Source: Streptomyces sp. AC550_RSS872
GTDB lineage: Bacteria; Actinomycetota; Actinomycetes; Streptomycetales; Streptomycetaceae
Direction of reading: 5' to 3'
Length of the DNA: 64,000 nt
NCBI RefSeq assembly: GCF_019049285.1
Contig: NZ_JAGMUL010000023.1
Coordinates: 1-64,000, forward strand
In this document: positions 1-9,064 of the stretch, piece after piece
Layout: every line of letters starts with the position of its first letter
Numbering within the stretch: the stretch's first letter is position 1
Notes under the pieces: model-generated
What the model was told of the DNA's origin: nothing
Seen by the model: only the letters and a program-made list of their open reading frames with translations
Database searches by the model: none
Made by a program: the position numbers and the translations under genes

Positions 1-2
1 CC

Positions 3-608
3 ATCACCGGCGAGACCGACGCCGCCTTCAGCACCGGCGAGAAGTACGCCACCGCCCTCACCGACAGCGCCGGTAAGGTCGTGGCACCCGCGCTGAAAGC
101 GGGCGAGGACACCGGCGAGTTCGTGGTCCGCGCCACCGTCGTCGGCCGTGCCGTCGCCGGCCTCGACTACACGGCCACCGTCACCGAACGCGCCGCCGAC
201 ACCCTGACCCGCACCAGCGACACCGCGCTGACCTGCACTCCGGGCGGCGAGTTCGCCGACCAGGTCGAGGTGAAGGCGACGTACAAGGACGCCGTGGCGG
301 ACAAGGTCGCGGCCACCGCCACGCTCATCAAGTCGGCGGACGACCCGGCCGAGAACGACAAGGGTCCCTACTTCAAGGACGCCGACGGCAAGACCGTACG
401 CACCCTGACCGGCCTGACCACGGACGCCAACGGGCTGCTCAAGCTGCCGAAGCTGTACGCCGACGACACCACGGGCACGTTCCTGCTCCGCATCAACACC
501 GCGGGCGGCGCGACCCTGACCGTCGAACTGAAGGTCGCGGCGGCCGAGACCTCGCCCGGCCCGACCCCGTCGGAGTCGGCATCCGGGTCGGCGAGCCCGA
601 CCGCTTAG
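3..608 (+). CDS. C-terminal part of a surface/secreted protein, unknown
   Basis: The reading frame is open from the left edge, so only the C-terminal ~200 residues are visible. It is Thr/Ala/Asp-rich and built of beta-strand-like segments (for example 'TGTFLLRINTAGGATLTVEL'). It ends in a low-complexity Pro/Ser/Thr/Gly tail (PGPTPSESASGSASPTA). This composition resembles Ig-like or cell-wall-exposed repeats of actinobacterial secreted proteins, but no named domain is recognised. A GTG at 81 could be mistaken for a start, but coding sequence clearly continues upstream. A strong hairpin terminator follows 19 nt after the stop. Function is unknown, and the N-terminus is needed to judge secretion. 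Confidence 0.7.
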   Translation: MTGETDAAFSTGEKYATALTDSAGKVVAPALKAGEDTGEFVVRATVVGRAVAGLDYTATVTERAADTLTRTSDTALTCTPGGEFADQVEVKATYKDAVADKVAATATLIKSADDPAENDKGPYFKDADGKTVRTLTGLTTDANGLLKLPKLYADDTTGTFLLRINTAGGATLTVELKVAAAETSPGPTPSESASGSASPTA

Positions 609-626
609 GGCCCCGCGGGATCCGAA

Positions 627-667
627 CGAGGGGCGCCCTTCCGTCACGGCGGACAGGGCGCCCCTCG
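627..667 (+). terminator. Intrinsic terminator hairpin
   Basis: A perfect 13-bp inverted repeat (arms 627-639 and 655-667, 15-nt loop) lies just after the stop of the first gene. There is no long T tract, as is usual for Streptomyces terminators. Confidence 0.75.
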
Positions 668-707
668 TCCATGTGCGCAACCTGTTCTCATCTCGCCCGC
701 CCGTTGC

Positions 708-713
708 TACGGT
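708..713 (+). promoter_or_regulatory. -10 element upstream of small membrane peptide gene
   Basis: TACGGT fits the Streptomyces TANNNT -10 pattern. It lies downstream of the terminator and about 55 nt upstream of the ATG at 768. No clear -35 element is visible. Confidence 0.4.
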
Positions 714-767
714 GCCGAATCTGACGAAGTATCAGATGTCATGGCTCCGGGATCCCGGGAGGCCCGT

Positions 768-902
768 ATGCGCGCCCTCATCGCCGCCGCGACCGGTCTC
801 GCCGTCGCGCTCGTCCTGGTGTTCACCATCACTGCGCTCGGCAGCCCGGCCGGCGAGACGTCCCCCAAGCCGCTGCTCACCACGGTGCCCGCACACCCGT
901 AA
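768..902 (+). CDS. 44-aa membrane peptide (SPW_0924-like)
   Basis: The start is the ATG at 768, preceded by GGGAGG at a good distance. The 44-residue product has one hydrophobic segment (about residues 3-25, ALIAAATGLAVALVLVFTI) and a short polar tail ending in TVPAHP. I recall very similar small peptides in Streptomyces annotated as SPW_0924 family, but their function is unknown. It lies 41 nt upstream of the DUF3068 gene on the same strand, so the two are probably co-transcribed. The single helix suggests membrane insertion or a non-cleaved signal anchor. The gene is shorter than most gene-finder cutoffs and easily missed. Confidence 0.65.
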   Translation: MRALIAAATGLAVALVLVFTITALGSPAGETSPKPLLTTVPAHP

Positions 903-943
903 CCGCCCGTCCGACCGTCTGCCCGCCCGGGAGGGAGGCCGAG

Positions 944-1936
944 ATGCGCCGCAAGGCCGGCCTGATCCTGCTCGCCCTCGCCGTGTTCTTCGCGGCGCTG
1001 TCCCCGCTGCTGCGCTGGTACGCCTTCCCGCGCCTGGCCAAGATCCCGGCGAACCAGTACCAGGACATGGTCCTGGAGGCGAAGGGCGCGACCCTCCTCG
1101 ACTACGGCACGATGCAGGCCCGCAAGGTCCCCAAGGTCACCATCGTGCAGACCCTGAAGGGCAACGTGGAGGAGTCGGAGAAGATCGAGAAGACGGCCGG
1201 GCGGGACGTGGTCGTCTGGGACGGCCTGTCGTACGTCGTCGGCCCCGACGGCAAGATGGTCTCCAAGATCCCCGAGCGCTACATCTTCGACGCCCACACC
1301 CAGGAACCCGTCCACGCCACCGGCGAGATGGTCGACGGCGACCCGGTCAAGCGGCAGGGCATCGAGTTCAAGTGGCCCTTCCTGACGGAGAAACGGGACT
1401 ACGAGTACTACGACGCCCAGGCACGCGTCACCGCCCCCATCCACTACAAGGGGACACAGAACTTCCGCGGCGTCGACGTCTACTACTTCGAGCAGACCAT
1501 CCCATGGACCAAGGTCACGTTCCCCAGGACCATGCCGGTGGAGGGCATCACCCCGGAGTCGGTCGCCAAGACCGGCACGACCCGCTGGTACACCACCGTC
1601 CGCAAGTTCTGGGTGGAACCCCTCACCGGCGCCCCCGTCTACGGCGAGGAGATCCACAAGGAGGAACTGCGCGGCGGCACCCTGCTCGGCGGCCGGGACA
1701 AGGTCACGGCGTTCGCCGGCCACGTGAAGATGCGCGAGGACTACATCGACTCCACGGTGGACCTGGTCAAGTCCAACCGCACGCTGGTCCTGCTGCTGAC
1801 CTCGTACCTCCCGTGGGGCTTCCTGGTCCTCGGCCTGCTGCTCCTGGCGCTCTCCCTCTGGCTGGAGGCACGCGGCCGCCGACCCGGCGATCCCGAACCC
1901 ACCAAGGACAGCGAGCCCGAACCGGTCACCGCCTGA
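944..1936 (+). CDS. DUF3068 (PorA-like) membrane protein
   Basis: A 330-aa protein with one N-terminal membrane helix (about residues 5-22) and one near the C-terminus (about 283-310). Between them is a ~260-residue extracytoplasmic region rich in Tyr/Lys/Thr. The layout of TM, large beta-rich domain and TM matches the DUF3068 family, which is common in actinobacteria and sometimes named porin PorA family. The specific role is unknown. The ATG at 944 has a GGGAGG sequence about 11 nt upstream. The 3' end overlaps the convergent hrpB gene by 11 nt, so the two transcripts are complementary at their tails. Confidence 0.8.
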   Translation: MRRKAGLILLALAVFFAALSPLLRWYAFPRLAKIPANQYQDMVLEAKGATLLDYGTMQARKVPKVTIVQTLKGNVEESEKIEKTAGRDVVVWDGLSYVVGPDGKMVSKIPERYIFDAHTQEPVHATGEMVDGDPVKRQGIEFKWPFLTEKRDYEYYDAQARVTAPIHYKGTQNFRGVDVYYFEQTIPWTKVTFPRTMPVEGITPESVAKTGTTRWYTTVRKFWVEPLTGAPVYGEEIHKEELRGGTLLGGRDKVTAFAGHVKMREDYIDSTVDLVKSNRTLVLLLTSYLPWGFLVLGLLLLALSLWLEARGRRPGDPEPTKDSEPEPVTA

Positions 1937-4406
1937 GCCGGGCGTTGGTGTGCCGGGTCGGCTCGGCACCGGCCGGGTCCTCGGGCCAGGGATGCTTCGG
2001 ATAGCGACCGCGCAGCTCCGCCCGTACGCCCTTGTAGCCGTCCTTCCAGAAGGAGGCGAGGTCGGCGGTGACGGCGGCGGGGCGCCCGGCGGGGGAGAGC
2101 AGATGGACGAGGAGCGGCACCCCGGCGACGGACGGCGACTCGTGCAGCCCGAACATCTCCTGCAACTTCACGGCGAGCACGGGCTGTTCGGGATCCCCGT
2201 AGTCGATCCGGATCCTGGACCCACTCGGCACGGCGATGCGCTCGGGCGCCAGCTCGTCGAGCCGCCCGGCCTCACCGGACGCCCACGGCAACAGCCGGGT
2301 CAGCGCCTGCTCCGCGTCGATCCGCGCGAGGTCGGCCCGGCGACGGGCCCGCCCCAGCTCGGGCTCCAGCCACTCGTCCACGCGCGCGTGCAGCGCGTCG
2401 TCGGACACGTCGGGCCAGGGATCGCCGAGGTGCAGACGGAGAAAGGCGAGCCGCTGCCGCAGTACGCCGGCATCGGGCGACCAGCGCAACAGGCCCAGCC
2501 CTTCCTGCCGCAGCCCTTCGAGGAGCGCATCGCGTACGCGTACGGGGTCGGCGTCCCGCAAGGGCCGCGCCGCCAGCTCGATCGCCCCGAGCCGCTCGAC
2601 CCGCCGGGCGACGACGTCCCCGTCGGCCCAGTGGACCTCCTGGCTCTCGCCGTACAGCGAGGCCGCCGCCGACCGCGCCATGTCCTCGTCCACCACGGCG
2701 GCGAGCTGCACGCGCGCGTGCCCCTTGCCGACCGGACGGTCCGCGACGGCCACGGCCAGCCACGGAGCACCGCGCAGGGGGCTGCCGTCGGCGAGTTCGG
2801 CGCGGGTGCCGGAGGCCATGAGGTAGGAACCGCCGTCGGCCTTGGCGACGCGCTCGGGGAAGGCGAGGGCGGCGACGAGGCCCACGGTGCGATCGTCCAC
2901 GTCACCGGACGGGGCGCTCTCGCCGCCCGACCGCAGCCGCCGCACCTCCGCCCGCCAGCGGCCCGCATACGCGTCATCGCCCCGCCGAGCCGCCCGCAGC
3001 GCGGCGGCCAGGTCGTCGCCGTACTCCCGCGGAGCCTCCTCGCTCAGCAGCGCGACCACCTCGGCACCGCCCGCTCCGGACGTGTCCAGCAGCGCCCGCC
3101 CCAACCGGGGGTGCAACCCCAGCCGGGCCAGGTCGGCGCCCCGAGCCGTGGCCCGCCCCTCGGAGTCCACCGCCCCGACGGCCGTCAGTACGCTCCTCGC
3201 CGCGGCCATCGCCCCGCCCGGCGGCGCATCCAGCAGGGCCAGCCCCGACGCGTCCGGATCGCCCCAGCACGCCGCCTGCAACGCGAACGCCGTCAGGTCG
3301 GCCACCTTGATCTCCGGCGACGGGAAACGCGGCAGACGCGCGTCCTCGGCCTCCGCCCAGCACCGGTACACCGCTCCCGGCGCCTCACGCCCGGCCCGCC
3401 CCGCCCGCTGCCGCCCGGCCGCCTGCGAGGCCCGTACCGTCGTCAGCGCGCTCAGCCCACGCGCATGGTCGACGCGGGGCTCCCGCGCCAGCCCGGAGTC
3501 GACGACCACCCGCACCCCGGGGACCGTCAGCGACGACTCCGCCACGGACGTCGCCAGCACCACCCGGCGCCGCTCCCCGCCGGCCAGCACCGCGTCCTGC
3601 ACGGCCGCCGACGCCCGCCCGTGCACCTGCAACACCTCGACGTCCCCGAGACCCCCCAGCTGCCCGGCCACGCGCGCGATCTCGCCGACGCCCGGCAGGA
3701 AACACAGCACGTCCCCCGCCCGCTCGGCCAGCGCCCGCCGCACCACCGACGCCACATGCGTCAGCAGCGCCGGATCGACGCGCATCCCGTGCGGCGGCCG
3801 TACGGGACGCGCCGGCGGCGCCCACACCACCTCCACGGGATGCGAGGTGCCCTCGGCCTCGACCACCGGCGCGTCACCCAGCAGCCGCGCCCACCCCTGC
3901 GCGTCCGTCGTCGCCGACGCGGCCACCAGCCGCAGCTCCGGCCGCAGCGTCTGCCGTACGTCCCACAGGAACGCCGCCACCGTGTCCGCGTCCAGATGCC
4001 GCTCGTGGCACTCGTCGAGGATCACGGCGTCGACGCCCGCGAGCTCCTGGTCGCGCTGCAACCGCTGGAGCAGCACACCGGTCGTGACGACCTCCACGCG
4101 CGCGCGGCGCCCGACGACCCGTTCCCCGCGCACGGTGTAGCCGACGCTCTCGCCGACCTTCTCGCCCAGCAGCCACGCCATCCGCCGCGCGGCCGCCCGG
4201 GCGGCGATCCGCCGGGGCTCGGCGACCACGACCCGCCGCGCGGGCCCGTCACCCAGCAGCCCCGCCAGCGCCGGCGGCACCAGGGTGGTCTTGCCGGTTC
4301 CGGGCGGCGCGACGAGCACCGCCGTGCCGTGCGCGTCCAGGGCATCGGTCAGACGGGGCAGGGCGCCGCGTACGGGCAGCGCGTCCAGGGCGTCGTAACG
4401 GATCAC
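1926..4406 (-). CDS. hrpB: ATP-dependent helicase HrpB
   Basis: An 826-aa DEAH/DExH helicase. Visible motifs are the P-loop PPGTGKT (34-40), DECH box (131-134), SAT motif III (164-166) and motif [10 protein letters not shown] (333-340). A long C-terminal HrpB-type region follows, including [20 protein letters not shown]. Length and motif order fit bacterial HrpB, a putative RNA/DNA helicase of unclear physiological role. Translation starts at a GTG (4406). The gene lies 4 nt after a methyltransferase gene on the same strand, so the two are probably one operon with HrpB second. It is convergent with the DUF3068 gene. Confidence 0.93.
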   Translation of the reverse strand: MIRYDALDALPVRGALPRLTDALDAHGTAVLVAPPGTGKTTLVPPALAGLLGDGPARRVVVAEPRRIAARAAARRMAWLLGEKVGESVGYTVRGERVVGRRARVEVVTTGVLLQRLQRDQELAGVDAVILDECHERHLDADTVAAFLWDVRQTLRPELRLVAASATTDAQGWARLLGDAPVVEAEGTSHPVEVVWAPPARPVRPPHGMRVDPALLTHVASVVRRALAERAGDVLCFLPGVGEIARVAGQLGGLGDVEVLQVHGRASAAVQDAVLAGGERRRVVLATSVAESSLTVPGVRVVVDSGLAREPRVDHARGLSALTTVRASQAAGRQRAGRAGREAPGAVYRCWAEAEDARLPRFPSPEIKVADLTAFALQAACWGDPDASGLALLDAPPGGAMAAARSVLTAVGAVDSEGRATARGADLARLGLHPRLGRALLDTSGAGGAEVVALLSEEAPREYGDDLAAALRAARRGDDAYAGRWRAEVRRLRSGGESAPSGDVDDRTVGLVAALAFPERVAKADGGSYLMASGTRAELADGSPLRGAPWLAVAVADRPVGKGHARVQLAAVVDEDMARSAAASLYGESQEVHWADGDVVARRVERLGAIELAARPLRDADPVRVRDALLEGLRQEGLGLLRWSPDAGVLRQRLAFLRLHLGDPWPDVSDDALHARVDEWLEPELGRARRRADLARIDAEQALTRLLPWASGEAGRLDELAPERIAVPSGSRIRIDYGDPEQPVLAVKLQEMFGLHESPSVAGVPLLVHLLSPAGRPAAVTADLASFWKDGYKGVRAELRGRYPKHPWPEDPAGAEPTRHTNARLRR

Positions 4407-4410
4407 GCTC

Positions 4411-5244
4411 TCAGTCTCGTACGCACACGAAGATCGCCGTCCCCGGGATCAGGTTCCCGCGCAGCGGCGACCAGCCGCCCCACTCCGAGGTGTTCCAGGC
4501 CGGCCACTCCGGCTCGACCAGGTCCACCAGCCGGAAGCCGGCCGCCACGACGTCCCGCACCCGGTCGCCGACCGTGCGGTGATGCTCGACGTAGACCGCG
4601 CGGCCCTCCCCGTTCTCGATGTACTGCTCGACGTACGGCGTGCGGTCGAAGTACGAGGCCGAGACGGACAGGCCCTCCGGGCCCGGCTCGTCCGGGAACG
4701 CCCAGCGGATGGGGTGGGTGACGGAGAAGACGAAACGGCCGCCGGGGCGCAGCACCCGCCGCACCTCCCGCAGCACCAGCACCGGGTCGGCGACGAACGG
4801 CAGCGCGCCGTACGCCGAGCACGCCAGGTCGAAGGAGGCGTCGGCGAAGGGCAGGGCACCGGCGTCGGCGCACACCAGAGGGAACGCGCTCCCGATGCGC
4901 AGGGCGTGCTGGAGCTGGCGGTGGGAGATGTCCAGGGCGACCGGACGGGCCCCCTGCGCGGTCAGCCAGCGCGAGCACTGGGCCGCGCCGGCGCCGATCT
5001 CCAGGACATCCTTCCCCTTGAGGTCCTCCGGCGGGCCGAGCAGCTCGGCCTCAACCTCGTCCAGGCCTTCGGGCCCCCATACGAAGCGGTCGTCGCCGAG
5101 GAATGTGCCGTGTTCGATCTGGTACTCGTCCGCGTTGCGGTCCCACCAGCCCCGGTTGGCGCGGGAACTCTCCGCGACACCGGCGTCGCGCCGGGTGGCC
5201 TCCGGATCGAAATCCGACTCGGACGATGCGGGCTCTTGGATGAT
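4411..5244 (-). CDS. Class I SAM-dependent methyltransferase, start codon unclear
   Basis: Motif I is VLEIGAGAAQCSRWL, followed by LDISHRQLQHA, then CADAGALPFADASFDLACSAYGALPFV (motif II region, read in two parts) and VLRPGGRFVFS. This is a Methyltransf_11-type enzyme of about 277 aa with unknown substrate. The N-terminal part (PASSESDFDPEATRRDAGV, WWDRNADEYQIEHGTFLGDD) is clearly coding, but no ATG, GTG or TTG lies in frame between the upstream TGA (5269-5271) and a GTG at 4875, which would delete the SAM-binding loop. A Shine-Dalgarno-like GAGGGAG (5248-5254) precedes two ATC codons (5244 and 5241), suggesting an AUC start or a sequence error. It lies 4 nt upstream of hrpB. Confidence 0.75.
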   Translation of the reverse strand: MIQEPASSESDFDPEATRRDAGVAESSRANRGWWDRNADEYQIEHGTFLGDDRFVWGPEGLDEVEAELLGPPEDLKGKDVLEIGAGAAQCSRWLTAQGARPVALDISHRQLQHALRIGSAFPLVCADAGALPFADASFDLACSAYGALPFVADPVLVLREVRRVLRPGGRFVFSVTHPIRWAFPDEPGPEGLSVSASYFDRTPYVEQYIENGEGRAVYVEHHRTVGDRVRDVVAAGFRLVDLVEPEWPAWNTSEWGGWSPLRGNLIPGTAIFVCVRD

Positions 5245-5393
5245 CGGCTCCCTCGTCGTACTCTTCCGTCACCTCGATGGCATCACCCACATGGCGGTGT
5301 CACGAAACGGACGCCTTGTGGCCTGCGTGGCCTCAGGAGACAGGTTTTCTGCCGGGTATGGGGCGATCCGCCCCGGGTGTGCGCCTTCGCGCA
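5245..5393. other. Intergenic, between divergent methyltransferase and rpsA
   Basis: Contains the Shine-Dalgarno of the methyltransferase gene at its left end. No convincing ORF or RNA gene is seen. The promoter of rpsA lies just to the right. Confidence 0.4.
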
Positions 5394-5422
5394 TTGACCC
5401 TGTCCGGCTGCCCCCGTATGCT
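5394..5422 (+). promoter_or_regulatory. Strong vegetative promoter of rpsA
   Basis: TTGACC (5394-5399) and TATGCT (5417-5422) are separated by 17 bp. This is a near-consensus HrdB-type promoter and the best one in the window. The expected start of transcription is about 5429. Confidence 0.8.
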
Positions 5423-5428
5423 ACAAGT

Positions 5429-5619
5429 TGCGCTGCGGGCCTGCGCACCTCAGACGTAGCAGGCTGCGCTCGCATCTGTTGTATGTCCCCTCGGTTGTCG
5501 AGGCGCCACCACGGATTTCGTGGGGTGCTTCCTAGGCTGTCCGGCTTCTTCAGAGCGATACGGGCTCCCGGCGTAGCAGTACCTACGACTTCAATGTCCG
5601 TACCGGAGCCCTTTCCCAC
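5429..5619 (+). promoter_or_regulatory. Long rpsA 5' leader
   Basis: About 190 nt separate the predicted transcription start from the rpsA ATG. The leader contains a hairpin (CCACG GATTT CGTGG near 5510-5526). No canonical Shine-Dalgarno is obvious directly before the ATG; the sequence there is GGAGCCCTTTCCCAC. Ribosomal protein S1 genes in other bacteria are autoregulated through structured leaders. Whether this leader does so is inference. Confidence 0.4.
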
Positions 5620-7116
5620 ATGACGAGCAGCACCGAGACCACCGCCACCACCCCGCAGGTAGCGGTCAACGACATCGGTAACGAGGAAGCCTTCCTCGCC
5701 GCGATCGACGAGACGATCAAGTACTTCAACGACGGCGACATCGTCGACGGCGTCATCGTGAAGGTCGACCGGGACGAGGTCCTGCTCGACATCGGTTACA
5801 AGACCGAAGGCGTTATCCCGAGCCGCGAACTCTCCATCAAGCACGACGTCGACCCCAACGAGGTCGTCGCCGTCGGTGACGAGATCGAGGCCCTTGTTCT
5901 CCAGAAGGAGGACAAGGAAGGCCGCCTGATCCTCTCGAAGAAGCGCGCCCAGTACGAGCGTGCCTGGGGCACCATCGAGAAGATCAAGGAAGAGGACGGG
6001 ATCGTCACCGGTACCGTCATCGAGGTCGTCAAGGGTGGTCTCATCCTCGACATCGGCCTCCGTGGCTTCCTCCCGGCCTCCCTCGTCGAGATGCGCCGCG
6101 TTCGCGACCTCCAGCCCTACGTGGGCAAGGAGCTCGAGGCCAAGATCATCGAGCTGGACAAGAACCGCAACAACGTGGTCCTGTCCCGCCGTGCCTGGCT
6201 GGAGCAGACCCAGTCCGAGGTCCGCCAGACGTTCCTCACGACCCTCCAGAAGGGTCAGGTCCGTTCCGGCGTCGTCTCCTCGATCGTCAACTTCGGTGCC
6301 TTCGTGGACCTGGGTGGCGTCGACGGTCTGGTCCACGTCTCCGAGCTCTCCTGGAAGCACATCGACCACCCGTCCGAGGTTGTCGAGGTCGGCCAGGAAG
6401 TCACCGTCGAGGTCCTCGACGTCGACATGGACCGCGAGCGTGTCTCCCTGTCGCTGAAGGCGACGCAGGAAGACCCGTGGCAGCAGTTCGCCCGGACCCA
6501 CCAGATCGGCCAGGTCGTGCCCGGCAAGGTCACGAAGCTGGTTCCGTTCGGTGCGTTCGTCCGCGTGGACGAGGGCATCGAGGGTCTGGTCCACATCTCC
6601 GAGCTGGCCGAGCGCCACGTGGAGATCCCGGAGCAGGTCGTCCAGGTCAACGACGAGATCTTCGTCAAGGTCATCGACATCGACCTCGAGCGCCGTCGCA
6701 TCAGCCTCTCGCTGAAGCAGGCCAACGAGGCCTTCGGTGCCGACCCGTCGACGGTCGAGTTCGACCCGACCCTGTACGGCATGGCCGCGTCCTACGACGA
6801 CCAGGGCAACTACATCTACCCCGAGGGCTTCGACCCCGAGACCAACGACTGGCTCGAGGGCTACGAGACCCAGCGCGAGGCGTGGGAGCACCAGTACGCC
6901 GAGGCGCAGCAGCGCTTCGAGCAGCACCAGCAGCAGGTCATCAAGAGCCGCGAGGCCGACGCTGCCGCTGCCGCCGAGGGTGGCGACGCCGCGGGTGCGG
7001 CTCCGGCCGCGGGTGGCGGTTCGTACTCCTCCGAGGGTGCGGACACCTCCGGTGCGCTGGCTTCGGACGAGGCGCTTGCCGCGCTGCGTGAGAAGCTTGC
7101 GGGTGGCCAGAGCTGA
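5620..7116 (+). CDS. rpsA: 30S ribosomal protein S1
   Basis: A 498-aa protein with four S1/OB-fold repeats at about residues 37-105, 123-190, 206-275 and 293-362. Examples are GDIVDGVIVKVDRDEVLLDI and VRSGVVSSIVNFGAFVDLGG. Four repeats plus a low-complexity acidic/Ala-rich tail (residues ~380-498) is the actinobacterial form; E. coli S1 has six repeats. It binds mRNA and docks it on the 30S subunit. The gene has lower third-position GC variation and highly biased codons, as expected for a strongly expressed gene. It has its own strong promoter and is closed by a 15-bp terminator hairpin. Confidence 0.98.
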   Translation: MTSSTETTATTPQVAVNDIGNEEAFLAAIDETIKYFNDGDIVDGVIVKVDRDEVLLDIGYKTEGVIPSRELSIKHDVDPNEVVAVGDEIEALVLQKEDKEGRLILSKKRAQYERAWGTIEKIKEEDGIVTGTVIEVVKGGLILDIGLRGFLPASLVEMRRVRDLQPYVGKELEAKIIELDKNRNNVVLSRRAWLEQTQSEVRQTFLTTLQKGQVRSGVVSSIVNFGAFVDLGGVDGLVHVSELSWKHIDHPSEVVEVGQEVTVEVLDVDMDRERVSLSLKATQEDPWQQFARTHQIGQVVPGKVTKLVPFGAFVRVDEGIEGLVHISELAERHVEIPEQVVQVNDEIFVKVIDIDLERRRISLSLKQANEAFGADPSTVEFDPTLYGMAASYDDQGNYIYPEGFDPETNDWLEGYETQREAWEHQYAEAQQRFEQHQQQVIKSREADAAAAAEGGDAAGAAPAAGGGSYSSEGADTSGALASDEALAALREKLAGGQS

Positions 7117-7145
7117 ACGCCGGCCGCTGAGGCTTAGCCGGTAAC

Positions 7146-7181
7146 TGAGGGGCCGTACCTTTCGAGGTACGGCCCCTCAGC
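7146..7181 (+). terminator. rpsA terminator hairpin
   Basis: A perfect 15-bp inverted repeat (arms 7146-7160 and 7167-7181) with a 6-nt loop (TTTCGA) lies 29 nt after the rpsA stop. Confidence 0.9.
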
Positions 7182-7202
7182 GTTGCCCGGGCTTGTTTTT
7201 CG

Positions 7203-7265
7203 GCTGCGGGTGGGTGGGGGCTTGTCGCGCAGTTCCCCGCGCCCCTGAAGAAGGGGCGTTGCCCA
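7203..7265. repeat. Dispersed Streptomyces intergenic repeat
   Basis: The core CGCGCAGTTCCCCGCGCCCC followed by a short GGGGCG return is a very common intergenic motif in Streptomyces genomes. It folds into a short hairpin (GCCCCtgaagaaGGGGC). Its function is unknown. I recognise it from general knowledge of the genus. Confidence 0.6.
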
Positions 7266-7351
7266 TCCGGCGTGATCATGGAGCCCTCCTGTGGGAATGC
7301 CGCCGCCCGTAAGGGCGTTGTGACGTACGGACACGAGGAGGAGCGGTCACT

Positions 7352-8290
7352 GTGCTTGATCCGCAGGGTTTGTACGCGTGGGAGCCGAAGGGGCTGGCTG
7401 TCGTCGACATGGCGCTCGCCCAGGAGTCGGCCGGTCTTGTCATGCTCTACCACTTCGACGGATACATCGACGCGGGTGAGACCGGCGACCAGATCGTCGA
7501 CGGACTCCTGGACTCGCTGCCCCACCAGGTCGTCGCCCGCTTCGACCACGACCGGCTGGTGGACTACCGTGCCCGTCGGCCGCTGCTGACGTTCAAGCGC
7601 GACCGCTGGGCCGACTATGACGTGCCGGGCATAGAGGTACGGCTCGTGCAGGACGCCACCGGGGCGCCGTTCCTGCTGCTGTCCGGGCCCGAGCCGGACG
7701 TGGAGTGGGAGCGCTTCGCCGCGGCCGTCAAGGAGATCGTGGAGCGGCTCGGGGTGCGCCTTTCGGTGAACTTCCACGGCATCCCCATGGGCGTCCCGCA
7801 CACCCGCCCGGTCGGCGTCACCCCGCACGGCAATCGCACCGACCTCGTCCCGGGCCACAGCAGCCCCTTCGACGAGGCGCAGGTGCCCGGCAGTGCCGAG
7901 GCCCTGGTCGAGTACCGGCTGATGGAGGCCGGGCACGACGTCCTGGGTGTCGCCGCGCACGTCCCGCACTACATCGCCCGTTCCGCGTACCCGGACGCCG
8001 CCCTGACCGTCCTGGAGGCCGTCACCGCGGCGACAGGCCTGGTCCTGCCCGGCATCGCGCACTCCCTGCGCACGGAGGCCCACCGCACGCAGAACGAGAT
8101 CGACCGGCAGATCCGCGAGGGCGACGAGGAGCTCACCAACCTCGTCGAGGGCCTTGAGCACCAGTACGACGCGATGGCGGGTGCCGAGTCCCGGGGCAAC
8201 ATGCTCGCCGAGCCGGTGGACATCCCGTCGGCGGACGAGATCGGGCGGGAGTTCGAGCGGTTCCTGGCGGAGCGGGAGGGCGACAACTGA
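7352..8290 (+). CDS. PAC2 family protein
   Basis: A 312-aa protein of the PAC2 (proteasome assembly chaperone 2-like) family. Typical features are the N-terminal [20 protein letters not shown], the central [20 protein letters not shown] and the C-terminal EVTAA..LPG/IDRQI region. Actinobacterial members are soluble. Some have been linked to proteasome or nucleoid functions, but the role here is not established. It starts at a GTG (7352) with GAGGAGG about 12 nt upstream. It is followed by coaE after a 56-nt gap that contains a leaderless promoter for coaE. Confidence 0.88.
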   Translation: MLDPQGLYAWEPKGLAVVDMALAQESAGLVMLYHFDGYIDAGETGDQIVDGLLDSLPHQVVARFDHDRLVDYRARRPLLTFKRDRWADYDVPGIEVRLVQDATGAPFLLLSGPEPDVEWERFAAAVKEIVERLGVRLSVNFHGIPMGVPHTRPVGVTPHGNRTDLVPGHSSPFDEAQVPGSAEALVEYRLMEAGHDVLGVAAHVPHYIARSAYPDAALTVLEAVTAATGLVLPGIAHSLRTEAHRTQNEIDRQIREGDEELTNLVEGLEHQYDAMAGAESRGNMLAEPVDIPSADEIGREFERFLAEREGDN

Positions 8291-8333
8291 GGGGCGCGTC
8301 GGTCCTGCCGGATGCGCTGTCAGCGGCAGGGCC

Positions 8334-8339
8334 TAAGCT
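8334..8339 (+). promoter_or_regulatory. Leaderless promoter -10 of coaE
   Basis: TAAGCT ends 7 nt before the coaE ATG (8347), so transcription is predicted to start at or next to the start codon. There is no Shine-Dalgarno. Confidence 0.6.
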
Positions 8340-8346
8340 TCGGGGC

Positions 8347-8958
8347 ATGCTGAAGGTGGGCCTGACCGGGGGCATCGGTGCCGGTAAGAGCGAGGTGTCG
8401 CGGCTGCTCGTGGAGCACGGGGCCGTGCTGATCGACGCGGACCGGATCGCCCGCGAGGTCGTCGCGCCCGGTACGGCCGGGCTCGCCGCCGTCGTCGAGG
8501 CGTTCGGTGAGGACGTCCTCGCCGCGGACGGCAGCCTCGACCGGCCCAAGCTGGGCTCGATCGTCTTCGCCGACCCCGACCGGCTCGCCGTGCTGAACTC
8601 GATCGTGCACCCCCTCGTCGGTGCCCGCTCCCGCGAACTCGAAGAGGCCGCCGCCGAGGACGCCGTCGTCGTGCACGACGTCCCGCTCCTCACGGAGAAC
8701 GGCCTCGCGCCGCTGTACGACCTCGTGGTCGTCGTCGACGCCGGCCCCGAGACCCAGCTCGACCGTCTCGTCCGGCTGCGCGGCATGACCGAGGAGGACG
8801 CACGCGCACGGATGGCCGCGCAGGCGACGCGTGAGCAGCGCCGGGAGATCGCGGACATCGTCATCGACAACGACGTACCGCTGGAAGAGCTCCCAAGACG
8901 CGTGAAGGACGTGTGGGACGAGCTCGTGCGCCGAGCCCATGAGGCACCGAGCGCATGA
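8347..8958 (+). CDS. coaE: Dephospho-CoA kinase
   Basis: A 203-aa P-loop kinase with GGIGAGKS at residues 8-15, then [12 protein letters not shown] and [11 protein letters not shown]. The [12 protein letters not shown] region near the C-terminus is typical of CoaE. It phosphorylates the 3' hydroxyl of dephospho-CoA, the last step of CoA synthesis, in the cytoplasm. Length is normal for a single-domain CoaE; many actinobacteria carry a longer C-terminal GrpB-like extension, absent here. It is predicted to be translated from a leaderless mRNA. Its stop codon sits inside a 3 x 16-bp tandem repeat. Confidence 0.96.
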   Translation: MLKVGLTGGIGAGKSEVSRLLVEHGAVLIDADRIAREVVAPGTAGLAAVVEAFGEDVLAADGSLDRPKLGSIVFADPDRLAVLNSIVHPLVGARSRELEEAAAEDAVVVHDVPLLTENGLAPLYDLVVVVDAGPETQLDRLVRLRGMTEEDARARMAAQATREQRREIADIVIDNDVPLEELPRRVKDVWDELVRRAHEAPSA

Positions 8959-8979
8959 GGCACAGAGCCCATGAGGCAC
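8932..8979. repeat. 3 x 16-bp tandem repeat at the coaE stop
   Basis: Three direct copies of (c/a)gagc(c/g)catgaggcac at 8932-8947, 8948-8963 and 8964-8979. The coaE TGA (8956-8958) lies in the second copy, so the last residues of the protein derive from the repeat. Confidence 0.85.
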
Positions 8980-9064
8980 ACGGGAGCCGGTGGTCCCGGG
9001 CGTCCCAGGAATAGCCGCGGCCCGTTCGCGCGTTGAAGCCCTCCAGCGAGGGAAGGACATTGCC

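Noticed and set aside
1950..4721. Plus-strand ORF of over 900 codons across hrpB
   Set aside because: Shadow of a GC-rich gene; Arg/Pro/Gln/His-rich composition and no motif. hrpB motifs are clear on the minus strand.
5269..6927. Long minus-strand ORF opposite rpsA
   Set aside because: It is the complement of a highly biased gene; the translation is Leu/Asp/Val-rich antisense with no domain, and rpsA is certain.
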